64,000 nt of DNA from Sinonovacula constricta (taxonomy: Eukaryota > Mollusca > Bivalvia > Cardiida > Solecurtidae): assembly GCA_007844125.1 (NCBI GenBank), contig CM017558.1, positions 50,481,831 to 50,545,830 of the forward strand, in the 5' to 3' direction. Below the pieces are notes generated by a model, which was given only the letters and a program-made list of their open reading frames with translations, had not been told where the DNA came from and did no database searches. Positions 1-12,075 of this stretch are shown piece after piece (position 1 is the stretch's first letter; each line of letters begins with the position of its first letter). Made by a program: the position numbers and the translations under genes.

Positions 1-1150
1 GAAATTCAGTTACTTTCCAATTATGAAGACTTTCAGAGTCTCTTTTTGTCAATCTTTGTTATCTTTTTTACTTTTGGACACAAAGAAGAAAGCTATTATT
101 GTTGTGCATGAATCACAGTTTCAGTCTACAGTATTTTGTGAAAATCATGGTTTTAATTTATTGTTCTTGTAAAAATCATTCTTTCAGAATTAATTATTTT
201 GAATGAAATGTTACTCATGGATGTCATTTTATATAGAAAAAAAACTAAAATATATTTTATTTTTTTTTATAAAAGATACATTTACCGATAAATATTTTTT
301 TAGGTATTTATACCAATATTTTTAAAAATCTTTTATGTGTTTAAAAATGTTTCTAAACATCAGTGTCAATATAACAGGATATAACTGTATGAAAAAATAC
401 AATAGGATACAATGTACCAATCTGGCCATCCCTCAGTATTGTCAGAAAATGTTTACAGAAAATATCCACAAAAAGACAAACCAAACCTACAAATATCACA
501 CAGTTATCACACCTTGCAAACACCTGACAAGGACAACCATAGGAACAACAGTAATTCATCATATGCAAATCTCTACCAATCAACTGGCAGTTTTGTTTTT
601 GGTTGTGCCCCTTCAAAACTGGCATATTTATAAACAACCAGCAACAACAACATATACAAAACCATTGTAAAGAATTAGCACAACAAAAATGGGCTTATTG
701 TATCAATATTAAGTGAGACTTTCTTTTTGCTTAATGTCTTTTGAAGAACTTAAAAGCAAAAATGTATTTAAAACTAATTTGATAACAATTATAAATTTAC
801 ATTAAAACTTTTTTTTCTAAGAAATTTTACACAACTTTCCTGTAAATGCAAATTTATCTAAAAATCATGGAAAATATAAACAAAGCAATTTGTCCATCAT
901 TTGTGATCAGGGGTGTGGACAGATTTTGTTGCTTTTTTATTTGTCCATAAACATGAAAATTGAATAATTTTGTGAAGAAGTACATAATTATTCAGTTAAG
1001 AATACCAAATTGATTTTATGAACAAAACTATAACAAGGTCCAAATGATTTTGTAGAAAAGAACAAAACACTGTTTATGTGATGGTGATAACCATTTATTT
1101 CTACAACTCAATCATATATCACAATAAAAAAAAAACAGAAGACCTTTGTA
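1..1150. other. AT-rich noncoding DNA
   Basis: No exon, RNA gene or clear repeat is visible. Short open frames occur at 335-670 on both strands but overlap each other, have biased composition and resemble no family I know. The last 100 bases contain worn copies of the repeat units that form the arrays starting at 1168 and 1452. Confidence 0.6.
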
Positions 1151-1167
1151 ATGGCCATAATGATTTT

Positions 1168-1430
1168 GTAAAAACCAGTACAGTTGTGTAATTAGGAACA
1201 TACCAAATCTGTAAAGACCAGTACAGTTGTTTAATTAGGAACATACCAAATCTGTAAAGACCAGAACAGTTGTGTAATTAGGAACATACCAAATCTGTAA
1301 AAACCAGTACAGTTGTGTAATTAAGAACATACCAAATCTGAAAAAAACCAGTACAGTTGTGTTATTAAGAACATACCAAATCTGAAAAAACCAGTACAGT
1401 TGTGTAATTAGGAACATTCCAAATCTGTTA
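1168..1430. repeat. 43-bp minisatellite, 6 copies
   Basis: Six head-to-tail units containing accagtacagttgtgtaatt followed by aggaacataccaaatct. Unit starts at 1168, 1211, 1254, 1297, 1340 and 1384 show a 43-44 bp period. Units differ by single substitutions. The minus-strand 60-residue open frame here is only the repeat read through. Confidence 0.93.
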
Positions 1431-1451
1431 AGAAAGATTTTTTATGAAGAT

Positions 1452-2314
1452 GACCATAATGATATTGTACAGAAGGCCATAATGATATTGTACAGAAGGC
1501 CATAATGATATTGTACAGAAGGCTAAAATGATATTGTACAGAAGGCCATACTGATATTGTACAGAAGGCCATCATAACGATATTGTACAGAAGGCCATAA
1601 TGATATTATATAAAATGCCATAATGGTATCGTATAGAAGGCCATAATGATATTGTACAGAAGGCCATAATGATATTGTACAGAAGGCCATAATGATATTG
1701 TACAGAAGGCTAAAATGATATTGTACAGAAGGCCATAATGATATTGTACAGAAGGCTAAAATGATATTGTACAGAAGGCCATAATGATATTGTACAGAAG
1801 GCTAAAATGATATTGTACAGAAGGCCATAATGATATTGTACAGAAGGCTAAAATGATATTGTACAGAAGGCCATAATGATATTGTACAGAAGGCTAAAAT
1901 GATATGTATTGAAGGCCATAATGATATGTATTGAAGGCCATAATGATATGTATTGAAGGCCATAATGGTATTGTTTAGAAGGTCATAATGATATTGTACC
2001 GAAGGCCATAATGATATTGTACAGAAGGCCATAATGATATTTTATAAAATGCCATCATGATATTGTATAGAAGGTCATTATGATTTTATATAGATTGCCA
2101 TATGATATCGTATTGAAGGCCATAATGGTTTTGTTTAGAAGGCCATAATGATATTGTATAGAAGGCCAAAATGGTACCGTATATATAAGGCCATAATGAT
2201 ATTGTATAGAAGGCCATAATGATATTGTATAGAAGGCCATAATGATATTGTATAGAAGGCCATAATGATATTGTATAGAAGGCCATAATGATATTGTATA
2301 GAAGGCCAAAATGG
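1452..2314. repeat. 23-bp minisatellite, about 37 copies
   Basis: Units of ccataatgatattgtacaga plus agg, period 23. From about 1690 to 1900 two variants alternate (ccataatg and ctaaaatg), giving a 46-bp dimer. Right of about 1900 other variants dominate (gtattgaagg, gtatagaagg). Open minus-strand frames repeating MAF-TISLWPS are an effect of the repeat and are not annotated as protein. Confidence 0.93.
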
Positions 2315-4239
2315 AATTATGTTTGTGTGTGGATGAGATAATAATAACTAGGTTAAGAAGACCTGTTATAATGATTTGTGAAGAAGGTCAATAAAAGTTT
2401 TTCATTGTGTACTTTGTATTTTGATTAATTACATCAGAAACAGTTTGTTAAAGTAGCATTTTATCATTTTGTTATCTTTATATTACATTGTCTCATCTAT
2501 AAATCTTCCACACAAGTACATAATAATCAAACTCTGTTTGTTTGGATCGACCATTTACATAACATCTTCTTACCCAGTTCTCATGTAGTTTTCTATGATG
2601 AGATATACAGTTGTGCTGACATATATCTTAACAAAGAAATAACAGATCTACATTTTTTCCTGCAGGAATATCTGAAAGCTCATTTGTCATCCCACCAACA
2701 GTTGTCATTCTTACTATTTTCTAAGCATGCCTGTTCTTTTTGCAGCTTTCATGAAAGCCCCCAAAATAATCCATTACTTTACATATAATTTAACTGTCAA
2801 CTTAGAAATCTTTCAGCACAAATGACCAATGCCTAGGCAAGCAATGTAGATCCAGATCAGAAACTGCATCAATGCTAATTCATTATGAATATTGCTAAAT
2901 GCATTCAAATTAAGTTGTTAGAAAAAAACATCTTAATTAAGAAACAGTTAAACAATGCAGAAGAGTAGAGTAGGGGTTAGCTGTTTATGCTTCCTGCAGA
3001 AAGAAAGACAGTAAAAAAATAATCTGTTTACAGGAGGAATAACTTAGCCATTTATTAAATCTACACTGTTTTTCTAGGTCTGGTCAGTTTAAAGTGTCCA
3101 GTCTGATAAATGATGAAGAACAAGGAAAAATTGATACAGAGCATCAAAGTTGCTGGAAAAAAATGTAAAATAAAATGTTGCAAACAGTGCATTTCAACAA
3201 AAGAAAATGTTTTTGCAATGCAGTGGCATATACATGCCTTGATAGTCTTACACCTTGGACCAACATTTACATTATTCATTAACAGATTTATTATATTTAC
3301 TGGTCCAGAGTTTTTATTAATAAATCATATCCAAATCAACCATCCATAAAATAATCTTAATACACAATAATTTACTATGTAATACTTAAGAAATGTTCCC
3401 GAATTGTTGGCCTATGACTGTCTTTGTTGGGCATTTTTGGTCATTACAATGTTAATTTGTACTGATTTTATTTTTTATATATGCTCAATTATTTTGTATG
3501 TACTTTAGTGTGCATTTAAGTTGTTATTACTGGTCATTAAATACTAGTCATTAAATGCAGACAATTGTGAAATCATATAAAATGTATCCGTCTGTTATCC
3601 ATAGCACACCAATTTTAGTGAGAAACACTTTGAACTAGGTATATATCTATCTGTAAATTCATATTTGGCACATTTTACATAAGCACCGTTTGACCGAGGT
3701 CACATGAGAGTCTGGAAAGTCACTATGAATTGAAACATCTCAACTACAGTACAATATGCGTGGGAATTAGCGTGTATACCAATCGCAAACTGTCAGCCTA
3801 TTTAAGTATCAAGTGTGCAGGGACTAAATACACAGTAACCATAAAAAGTACAACCAAACAGTTTAAATCCAAACAAAACATGAATAACAAAAATGTTTAC
3901 ACATCTGTCTATTAAAATGTTTCTCTACAAGTTTGTGAGAATTAGTGAGGTCTGCCCTTGCTAACAAATTATTGCATTCATGTAATATAAAAATAAGAAT
4001 CAACAGTTGATATTAGTAAGATTTTAATTGTACTTTGTGTCACAGTCTTTAAGTTTATTTATTATTTTCAGTGGTATTTGTTTAATTAACAAAAGAAACC
4101 AAACACCACAAGTGCACCACAAGGCGTAGCAAAATACCCCTGTCGATTGAGCAATTTGAAACTAACTGCTGTGCAATGCAGTATGGCAAAGTTTTTTGGA
4201 TTGCACTCTGGATTATTGCAAGAAAAACTGAAATTAAAG
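2315..4239. other. Noncoding DNA with one MITE relic
   Basis: No exon is recognisable. Bases 2828-2890 hold a worn fragment of the dispersed foldback element described at 18852. Bases 3112-3165 share a short run (cagagcatcaaa and flanks) with 38297-38340, so both may be pieces of one old dispersed repeat. Confidence 0.5.
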
Positions 4240-4925
4240 TAGAATAACATAACTGCACTCCGTTTCTATAACTTCTATCCACCTTTGAAGTTTCAAATCA
4301 ATAGCTTTGATAATGTAGGTGTATGGTCCAGAAAAGCGTCAAGTACCAAAATTGAACTAAGGGGAATAACTCCAAAATCATGAAAAGTACAGTGACAGTT
4401 CTTACGCACTGCAATCCATCTCAATGAGATCTATCAACCTGTGAAGTTTCAAGTCAATAGCTTTGATAATGTAGGAGTTATGCTGCGGAGAGAATATTAA
4501 ACAAAGGGGCATAACTCTGAAATTATGAAGTACAGTGTTAAGGTTCTTGTGGATTGCAGTTCATCTCAATGAGACCTATGTATCAAGTTTCAAGTCAATA
4601 GCTTTGATAATGTAGGAGTCATGCTCCGAAAAAGAAAATTAAATAAAGGGAAATAACTCCAAAATTATGAAGAGCAGAGTGATGGTTCTTGTGCAATGCA
4701 CTCAGTCTCAGTTAAGATCTATCCACCCTGGAAGAATCAAGTCAATAGCTTTGATAGTGTTGGAGCTATGCTCTGGACAAGAAACTCAAACAAAGGGGAA
4801 TAACACCAAAATCATTAAGTGCAGATTGATGGTTCTAGTGCAATGAACTTTGACGGAATGGGATCTATCCACCTAGCAAGTTTCAAGTAAATAGCTTTTT
4901 TGATAGTGCTGGAGTTGTGCTTCGG
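4240..4925. repeat. ~145-bp degenerate tandem repeat, about 5 copies
   Basis: The phrase caagtcaatagctttgataa recurs at 4294, 4450, 4591, 4738 and 4884 (spacings 156, 141, 147, 146). Between copies are shared phrases such as ggggaataactccaaaat and gagatctatccacct. Divergence and length variation mark this as older than the neighbouring 50-bp array. Confidence 0.88.
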
Positions 4926-4956
4926 ACAAACATTGGAACACCGCCCGCCCTCCCGT

Positions 4957-5704
4957 TCGCCATGGGTGATCCTTGTCGGGCTTATAAAAATAGATACATA
5001 ACAAGTCCGCCATGGGTGATCCTTGACGGGCTTATAAAAATAGATACATAACAAGTTTGCCATGGGTGATCCTTGACGGGCTTATAAAAATAGATACATA
5101 ACAAGTCTGCCATGGATGATCCTTGACGGGCTTATAAAAACAGATACATAACAAGTCCGCCATGGGTGATCCTTGACGGGCTTATAAAAACAGATACATA
5201 ACAAGTCCGCCATGGGTGATCCTTGACGGGCTTATAAAAATAGATACATAACAAGTCCGCCATGGGTGATCCTTGACGGGCTTATAAAAATAGATACATA
5301 ACAAGTCCGCCATGGGTGATCCTTGACGGGCTTATAAAAACAGATACATAACAAGTCCGCCATGGGTGATAATTGACGGGCTTATAAAAATAGATACATA
5401 ACAAGTCTGCCATGGGTGATAATTGATGGGCTTATAAAAACAGATACATAACAAGTTCGCCATGGGTGATAATTGACGGGCTTATAAAAATAGATACATA
5501 ACAAGTCCGCCATGGGTGATAATTGACGGGCTTATAAAAATAGATACATAACAAGTCTGCCATGGGTGATCCTTGACGGGCTTATAAAAACAGATATATA
5601 ACAAGTCTGCCATGGGTGATCCTTGACGGGCTTATAAAAATAGATACATAACAAGTCCGCCATGGGTGATCCTTGACGGGCTTATAAAAATAGATACATA
5701 ACAA
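4957..5704. repeat. 50-bp minisatellite, 15 copies, no length variation
   Basis: The phrase catgggtgatccttgacggg recurs exactly every 50 bases from 4961 to 5661. Variants are substitutions only: ccttgacggg versus aattgacggg, ccgcc versus ctgcc, aatag versus acag. No indel is visible in 15 units, which suggests recent expansion or efficient homogenisation. It abuts the ~145-bp repeat through a short C-rich junction at 4940-4956. Confidence 0.95.
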
Positions 5705-6954
5705 TGTGGTCACTTTACTGCTGAAATAGCATAAACGTAACCGTTAAAAAATATGATCACTTTTTAAAAGCTCTGACATCACTCTATAGACATTTTCAAA
5801 GCCCATTATGAATATAAGGGTCGCCATTCTCAGCGACCCAATAAGTACAGTATAGTTAATCAAAGCACTTGACCCAGTTCACAGACAACAGCCAATCAAA
5901 ATGAAGGGTACACATGAACGGTAACTATGCTACAAGGGAACTAAGTTCTGTGTATAAAATAACTCTTTTTTATTATTTTACTAGATATAAACATTTAAAT
6001 AAGCTCATTTGCTTATTTTTGCTGAAATAACAGCCTTAGTGTATTTTCTTTTCTTTAACTACCTCTACAATATTCACAATTAATTATTTTGCATATTTCA
6101 ATTAAACAATGTAACTAACAGGACCAACTTTCAATAAAAATACCATGCTGTTTATCTTTATAATGTATAGCAGCCAATAAAAACACAGGATACATGTTCA
6201 GTTCCCAAGATTCAGGCACATGTGCAGGTCTGTTTGGCAGTAAGATGGCTGGATTGTGATGGATGAAGGAAGCGAGAAGATGGAGTGAACAACACAGAAA
6301 GTGTTGGGGGAGGTCATATGGTGGTGTCATAAATCACACAGCACATTTGGTAGGTGCTTCAATGAACAGACATCAAAAAAAATGAAAGGAAAACAACAGT
6401 ACCGATGGAGTTTCTTGTCAAGAATGAAAGTCAAGAATGGAAGTCTAGTTTGGTGTATTCTTTTAAACACTATCTGAATGGTAAGTGGCTAAAGGCAATG
6501 TCAATCTTTGAAAATGGTGACAAAACTTCCAACAGAGGAGCAACACCTTAAATGAAAAAACAGCTGAAAAATGTGACAAAGAGAAATAACTTCAAATATG
6601 AAAAGAGAATTTTTTAATATTTATTCATGGAATACAAACCCAGAACTTTCAATGTTTACATCTACCATCAAACTTCAAATATCTGCAAAAAGCATCAGTG
6701 TCTTTGCCAGAATTAACCATTATTTTAATCCATTTCTGAGACATAAATAATGAAGCCATATGGTGTATGAATATATCATGCTGTTAGATGGCCCTAGACA
6801 GAACAGATCATGCCAGCGATCCTAGCATGTTTGCCATGGCTTCCTCATTGGTCTAGAAGAGAGTACATAGGATACCCAATACCACAGGCATGTCTGTAAT
6901 AAGTTAAATGTTCCATTTCATACTTTTATGTCTTTTAGTCTGCTAAGGATGTAT
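5705..6954. other. Noncoding DNA
   Basis: No coding signal seen. A small perfect hairpin (gggtcgc / gcgaccc with a 9-base loop) lies near 5818-5840. The minus-strand open frame at 6115-6330 has no recognisable domain and no splice context. Confidence 0.5.
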
Positions 6955-7055
6955 TAATTAGGCTCAGGTAAATGGTGTAGATCCAGATCAGCTCTCTCCT
7001 GCTGGGAGCTGACTGATCAGATCCTGCACTATTTGCCTACGAGTCTCAAGTATGT
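6955..7055. repeat. Foldback MITE copy next to the 35-bp satellite
   Basis: Contains gtgtagatccagatcag, then tgctgggagctgactgatca, then gatcctgcactatttgcc, the core of the dispersed palindromic family. It lies about 85 bp left of the 35-bp array, whose unit shares the tgggagct--ctgat block, making this a candidate relative of the array's founder. Confidence 0.7.
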
Positions 7056-7137
7056 CTTGTAAAGCATTGCTAGGAGATGTAAACAGGTCACAAAGAATGA
7101 AAAGTTCTTAAATTACCACGACAACAAAACGTATACA

Positions 7138-9625
7138 TCCAGATCTGCCTAGTTTGACTGGGAGCTACTTGATGCAGATCAGCCTGGTTTGACTGGGAGC
7201 TATCTGATGCAGATCAGCCAGGTTTGACTGGGAGCTATCTGATGTAGATCAGCCAGGTTTGACTGGGAGCTATCTGATGTAGATCAGCCTGGTTTGACTG
7301 GAAGTTATCTGATGCAGATCAGCCAAGTTTGACTGGGAGCTATCTGATGCAGATCAGCCTGGTTTGACTGGAAGTTATCTGATGCAGATCAGCCAAGTTT
7401 GACTGGGAGCTATCTGATGCAGATCAACCTGGTTTGACTGGTAGCTATCTGATGCAGATCAGCCAGGTTTGACTGGGAGCTATCTGATGCAGATCAGCCT
7501 GGTTTGACTGAGAGCTATCTGATGCAGATCAGCCTGGTTTGACTGGGAGCTATCTGATGCAGATCAACCAGGTTTGACTGGGAGCTATCTGATGCAGATC
7601 AGCCAGGTTTGACTGGGAGCTATCTGATGCAGATCAGCCTGGTTTGACTGAGAGCTATCTGATGCAGATCAACCAGGTTTGACTGGGAGCTATCTGATGC
7701 AGATCAGCCAGGTTTGACTGGGAGCTATCTGATGCAGATCAACCAGGTTTGACTGGGAGCTATCTGATGCAGATCAGCCTGGTTTGACTGGGAGCTATCT
7801 GATGCAGATCAGCCAGGTTTGACTGGGAGCTATCTGATGCAGATCAGCCAGGTTTGACTGGGAGCTATCTGATGCAGATCAGCCTCGTTTGACTGGGAGC
7901 TATCTGATGCAGATCAGCCAAGTTTGACTGGGAGCTATCTGATGTAGATCAGCCAGGTTTGACAGGGAGCTATCTGATGCAGATCAGCCTGGTTTGACTG
8001 GGAGCTATCTGATGCAGATCAGCCTGGTTTGACTGGGAGCTATCTGATGCAGGTCAGCCTGGTTTGACTGAGAGCTATCTGATGCAGATCAGTCAGGTTT
8101 GACTGAGAGCTATCTGATGTAGATCAGCCAGGTTTGACAGGGAGCTATCTGATGCAGATCAGCCTGGTTTGACTGGGAGCTATCTGATGCAGATCAGCCT
8201 GGTTTGACTGGGAGCTATCTGATGCAGATCAGCCAAGTTTGACTGAGAGCTATCTGATGTAGATCAGCCAGGTTTGACAGGGAGCTATCTGATGCAGATC
8301 AGCCTGGTTTGACAGGGAGCTATCTGATGCAGATCAGCCTGGTTTGACTGGGAGCTATCTGATGCAGATCAGCCAGGTTTGACTGGGAGCTATCTGATGT
8401 AGATCAGCCAGGTTTGACTGGGAGCTATCTGATGTAGATCAGCCTGGTTTGACTGGAAGTTATCTGATGCAGATCAGCCAAGTTTGACTGGGAGCTATCT
8501 GATGCAGATCAGCCTGGTTTGACTGGAAGTTATCTGATGCAGATCAGCCAAGTTTGACTGGGAGCTATCTGATGCAGATCAACCAGGTTTGACTGGTAGC
8601 TATCTGATGCAGATCAGCCAGGTTTGACTGGGAGCTATCTGATGCAGATCAGCCTGGTTTGACTGAGAGCTATCTGATGCAGATCAGCCTGGTTTGACTG
8701 GGAGCTATCTGATGCAGATCAACCAGGTTTGACTGGGAGCTATCTGATGCAGATCAGCCAGGTTTGACTGGGAGCTATCTGATGCAGATCAGCCTGGTTT
8801 GACTGAGAGCTATCTGATGCAGATCAACCAGGTTTGACTGGGAGCTATCTGATGCAGATCAGCCAGGTTTGACTGGGAGCTATCTGATGCAGATCAACCA
8901 GGTTTGACTGGGAGCTATCTGATGCAGATCAGCCTGGTTTGACTGGGAGCTATCTGATGCAGATCAGCCAGGTTTGACTGGGAGCTATCTGATGCAGATC
9001 AGCCAGGTTTGACTGGGAGCTATCTGATGCAGATCAGCCTCGTTTGACTGGGAGCTATCTGATGCAGATCAGCCAAGTTTGACTGGGAGCTATCTGATGT
9101 AGATCAGCCAGGTTTGACAGGGAGCTATCTGATGCAGATCAGCCTGGTTTGACTGGGAGCTATCTGATGCAGATCAGCCTGGTTTGACTGGGAGCTATCT
9201 GATGCAGGTCAGCCTGGTTTGACTGAGAGCTATCTGATGCAGATCAGTCAGGTTTGACTGAGAGCTATCTGATGTAGATCAGCCAGGTTTGACAGGGAGC
9301 TATCTGATGCAGATCAGCCTGGTTTGACTGGGAGCTATCTGATGCAGATCAGCCTGGTTTGACTGGGAGCTATCTGATGCAGATCAGCCAAGTTTGACTG
9401 AGAGCTATCTGATGTAGATCAGCCAGGTTTGACAGGGAGCTATCTGATGCAGATCAGCCTGGTTTGACTGGGAGCTATCTGATGCAGATCAGCCTGGTTT
9501 GACTGGGAGCTATCTGATGCAGATCAGCCTGGTTTGACTGGGAGCTATCAGATGCAGATCAGCCTGGTTTGACTGAGAGCTATCTGATGCAGATCAGTCA
9601 GGTTTGACTGAGAGCTATCTGAATA
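7138..9625. repeat. 35-bp satellite, about 71 copies, with 1,155-bp higher-order duplication
   Basis: Units begin gatgcagatcagcctggttt and continue gactgggagctatct; period exactly 35. Variants (gatgtagatc, gatcaacc, gacaggg, gactggaagttatct, cctcgttt, gcaggtc) occur in a fixed order that repeats after 1,155 bp, i.e. 33 units. For example cctcg is at 7883 and 9038, and gcaggtc recurs at the same spacing from 8046 to 9201. Thus roughly 7171-8325 and 8326-9480 are a nearly identical tandem pair. No frame is open. Confidence 0.96.
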
Positions 9626-9905
9626 GGATCTGCACAATATATGTCAAAGTGTTCAGCACTATATGTTGATACTCATATTGAAGTGTAGCTATAAGTAGAC
9701 ATGTAATGTGTTTTATCAGCAAATTAGTAGAGAATAAGAATTAAAAAGTCACCACGACAAGTCAGAAATATTTCAGTGGAGTTAGCAATAAGTCAGTTAG
9801 CTGAAATAAACTTACAGGCTGAGTGCTGAGCATGTTAGGACTTAAGTCAGTCTGTCATGGGTTCAAAGCAGCCATGATCACTGTTTGACATTGTGCCCAC
9901 TGGTA

Positions 9906-10826
9906 TAAGGTTAACTGGAGTCCCTTGCACAGTTTCATATATGCAAGGCAGTTATAGTGGAGATCTTTGCCCAACTTGATATATGTCAGCAAGGCATGTC
10001 AGTTAGAGTAGAGTCCCTTTCACAGTTTGATATATGTCAGCAAGGCATGTCAGTTATAGTGGAGTCCCTTGCACAGTTTGATATATGTCAGCAAGGCATG
10101 TCAGTTATAGTGGAGTCCCTTGCACAGTTTGATATATGTCAGCAAGGCATGTCAGTTATAGTGGAGTCCCTTGCACAGTTTGATATATGTCAGCAAGGCA
10201 TGTCAGTTATAGTGGAGTCCCTTGCACAGTTTGATATATGTCAGCAAGGCATGTCAGTTGTAGGGGAGTCCCTTTCACAGTTTGATATATGTCAGCCAGG
10301 CATGTCAGTTGTAGTGGAGTCCCTTGCACAGTTTGATATATGTCAGCAAGGCATGTCAGTTATAGTGGAGTCCCTTGCACAGTTTGATATATGTCAGCAA
10401 GGCATGTCAGTTATAGTGGAGTCCCTTGCACAGTTTGATATATGTCAGCAAGGCATGTCAGTTGTAGGGGAGTCCCTTTCACAGTTTGATATATGTCAGC
10501 CAGGCATGTCAGTTATAGTGGAGTCCCTTGCACAGTTTGATATATGTCAGCAAGGCATGTCAGTTATAGTGGAGTCCCTTGCACAGTTTGATATATGTCA
10601 GCAAGGCATGTCAGTTGTAGGGGAGTCCCTTTCACAGTTTGATATATGTCAGCCAGGCATGTCAGTTGTAGTGGAGTCCCTTGCACAGTTTGATATATGT
10701 CAGCAAGGCATGTCAGTTATAGTGGAGTCCTTTGCACCATTTGATATATGTCAGCCAGGCATGTCAGTTATAGTGGTGTACCTTGCACAGTTTGATATAT
10801 GTCAGCAAGGCAGTCAGTTATGTGAT
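9906..10826. repeat. 51-bp minisatellite, about 18 copies
   Basis: The period is 51, a multiple of 3, so one plus-strand frame (9957-10847) stays open and reads as 17-residue units such as MSVIVESLAQFDICQQG. Variant units (GESLSQFDICQPG; VVVESLAQ) recur in order, suggesting block duplications. No start context, signal peptide or splice site supports translation; edge units decay gradually as in noncoding minisatellites. Confidence 0.93.
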
Positions 10827-11079
10827 AAGTTTCATGAGGAATATTAACCATTCTGTCAGTACATCAATGTCCAGGACACATTTATTTATCTCAAAGAAAA
10901 AGTATACACATTGTTTATAAAAAGATAATTGTCAGTGTTTTATCAGTTATATCCATGTAGTTTTATAATGACATGGAATGGGAATCCACATGCTTTTAAT
11001 GAAGGATTAGAATGCCATATGCTTAATAAATTGCTTAGTATAATGTATTGACAAATGTAACTTTAATTAATTACAATTA

Positions 11080-11364
11080 TTTACCGGCAGCAATAGCTCA
11101 GGTGGCAGAGCGTCGGCTTGCAGATCGGGAGGTCGCGGGTTCGAACCCTGGCCGGGTCAAACCAAAGACTTTAAAGTTGGTAGTAGTGGCTTCCCTCCTA
11201 ACACTCGGGGCTAAGGAGACAGCATTACGCCTGACTCGTCGTTGTCAGTATAATGGACCGGCCGGGTTCAGTCCCAGGGCACCTCATAAGTGCCCCTGTG
11301 CTATAATGATAGAAATGTCGCTGCGCAGTATCGGCAAAAATGCCGGCTAATCCCATCCCATCCC
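11080..11364 (+). mobile_element. tRNA-derived SINE with 12-bp target duplication
   Basis: The tRNA-like head carries a box A (tagctcaggtggcagagcg, near 11094) and a box B (ggttcgaaccc, near 11138), expected to drive RNA polymerase III transcription. A body of about 200 bp follows, ending in atccc repeats. The 12-bp direct repeat taattacaatta flanks it at 11068-11079 and 11365-11376. The body shares short blocks (tggtagtagtgg; gtcagtataatgga) with the SINEs at 17490 and 49721. The open frame through it (11048-11350) is not a gene. Confidence 0.92.
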
Positions 11365-11904
11365 TAATTACAATTAATTATTTATTTTAATTACTATTTA
11401 CATAAAGTCTATTATTCTCTGAAATATGACATGTTCAGAAAATGAAAAATATTTGTTCAATGCCGGGCAACCGTATATGGAACAACCCTCTAAAGCTTAG
11501 TAAAGGCAATGGAAGTTAAGCAGTATAATATTTCAAGCCTGCGGAATTCCTCCGTAGGAATCAAACCTGCATGCTCACATAATTGATGCCACTGAACAAT
11601 TCAAACTAGTTGATAATAAAATCTCACTTTTCTTTAAATTTAGTATGTATTGGCCTAGACAAAAACCCAGGTTCTGTTATACCTTAGGACAAATGTCTAC
11701 ATACAGCACCACTACAGGTAGTTAACATGGTAGCTAACATGGCCATGGACTAACACGAGAACAACAACTCCTGAAGAGGACTGATGCTCTGCCTATTGTA
11801 GAACCAGTTCCAGTTGACTACGAAATTTTTTAACTAACCCTACTGAACCGGCATTCAATAAAGAACCATAATCACGTACAGAAACTTTTCTCTGTTTTCT
11901 GCAG

Positions 11905-12075
11905 GTGTTTTCCAGGCATGTTATATTCAGGCATGGTGAGCACATGATTTACTTCTTATGTCTGGTAACTGAAGCTCCAGACGGGAAGTTCACATCACAT
12001 CTGTACAGAGTTATGGCCCATGATTTAGACATCTGCCAGTGTATGGTTACCACAGCAACATCAGGGATTAATTAA
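11905..12075 (+). CDS. Candidate terminal exon, unassigned protein
   Basis: A pyrimidine-rich tract ending in tctgcag at 11904 is a good 3' splice site. From 11905 an open frame of 56 codons runs to TAA at 12073-12075. The translation looks protein-like rather than repeat-like, including RHVIFRHGEHMIYFLCL and later KFTSHLYRVMAHDLDICQC. I do not recognise the family; a PTB-like or other beta-rich fold is conceivable but unproven. No partner exon was identified upstream, and the strand is opposite to NAXD. It could be the 3' end of another gene, an exon of a decayed copy, or chance. Confidence 0.35.
   Translation: MFSRHVIFRHGEHMIYFLCLVTEAPDGKFTSHLYRVMAHDLDICQCMVTTATSGIN

Noticed and set aside
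1802..2309. Minus-strand MAFYTISLWPS repeat proteins
   Set aside because: Read-through of the 23-bp array; frames change with each unit set.
9957..10847. 296-codon repeat protein
   Set aside because: Read-through of a 51-bp minisatellite with decaying edge units, no signal peptide or exon context.
11048..11350. 100-codon ORF
   Set aside because: Lies over the SINE, including its tRNA head; no domain.
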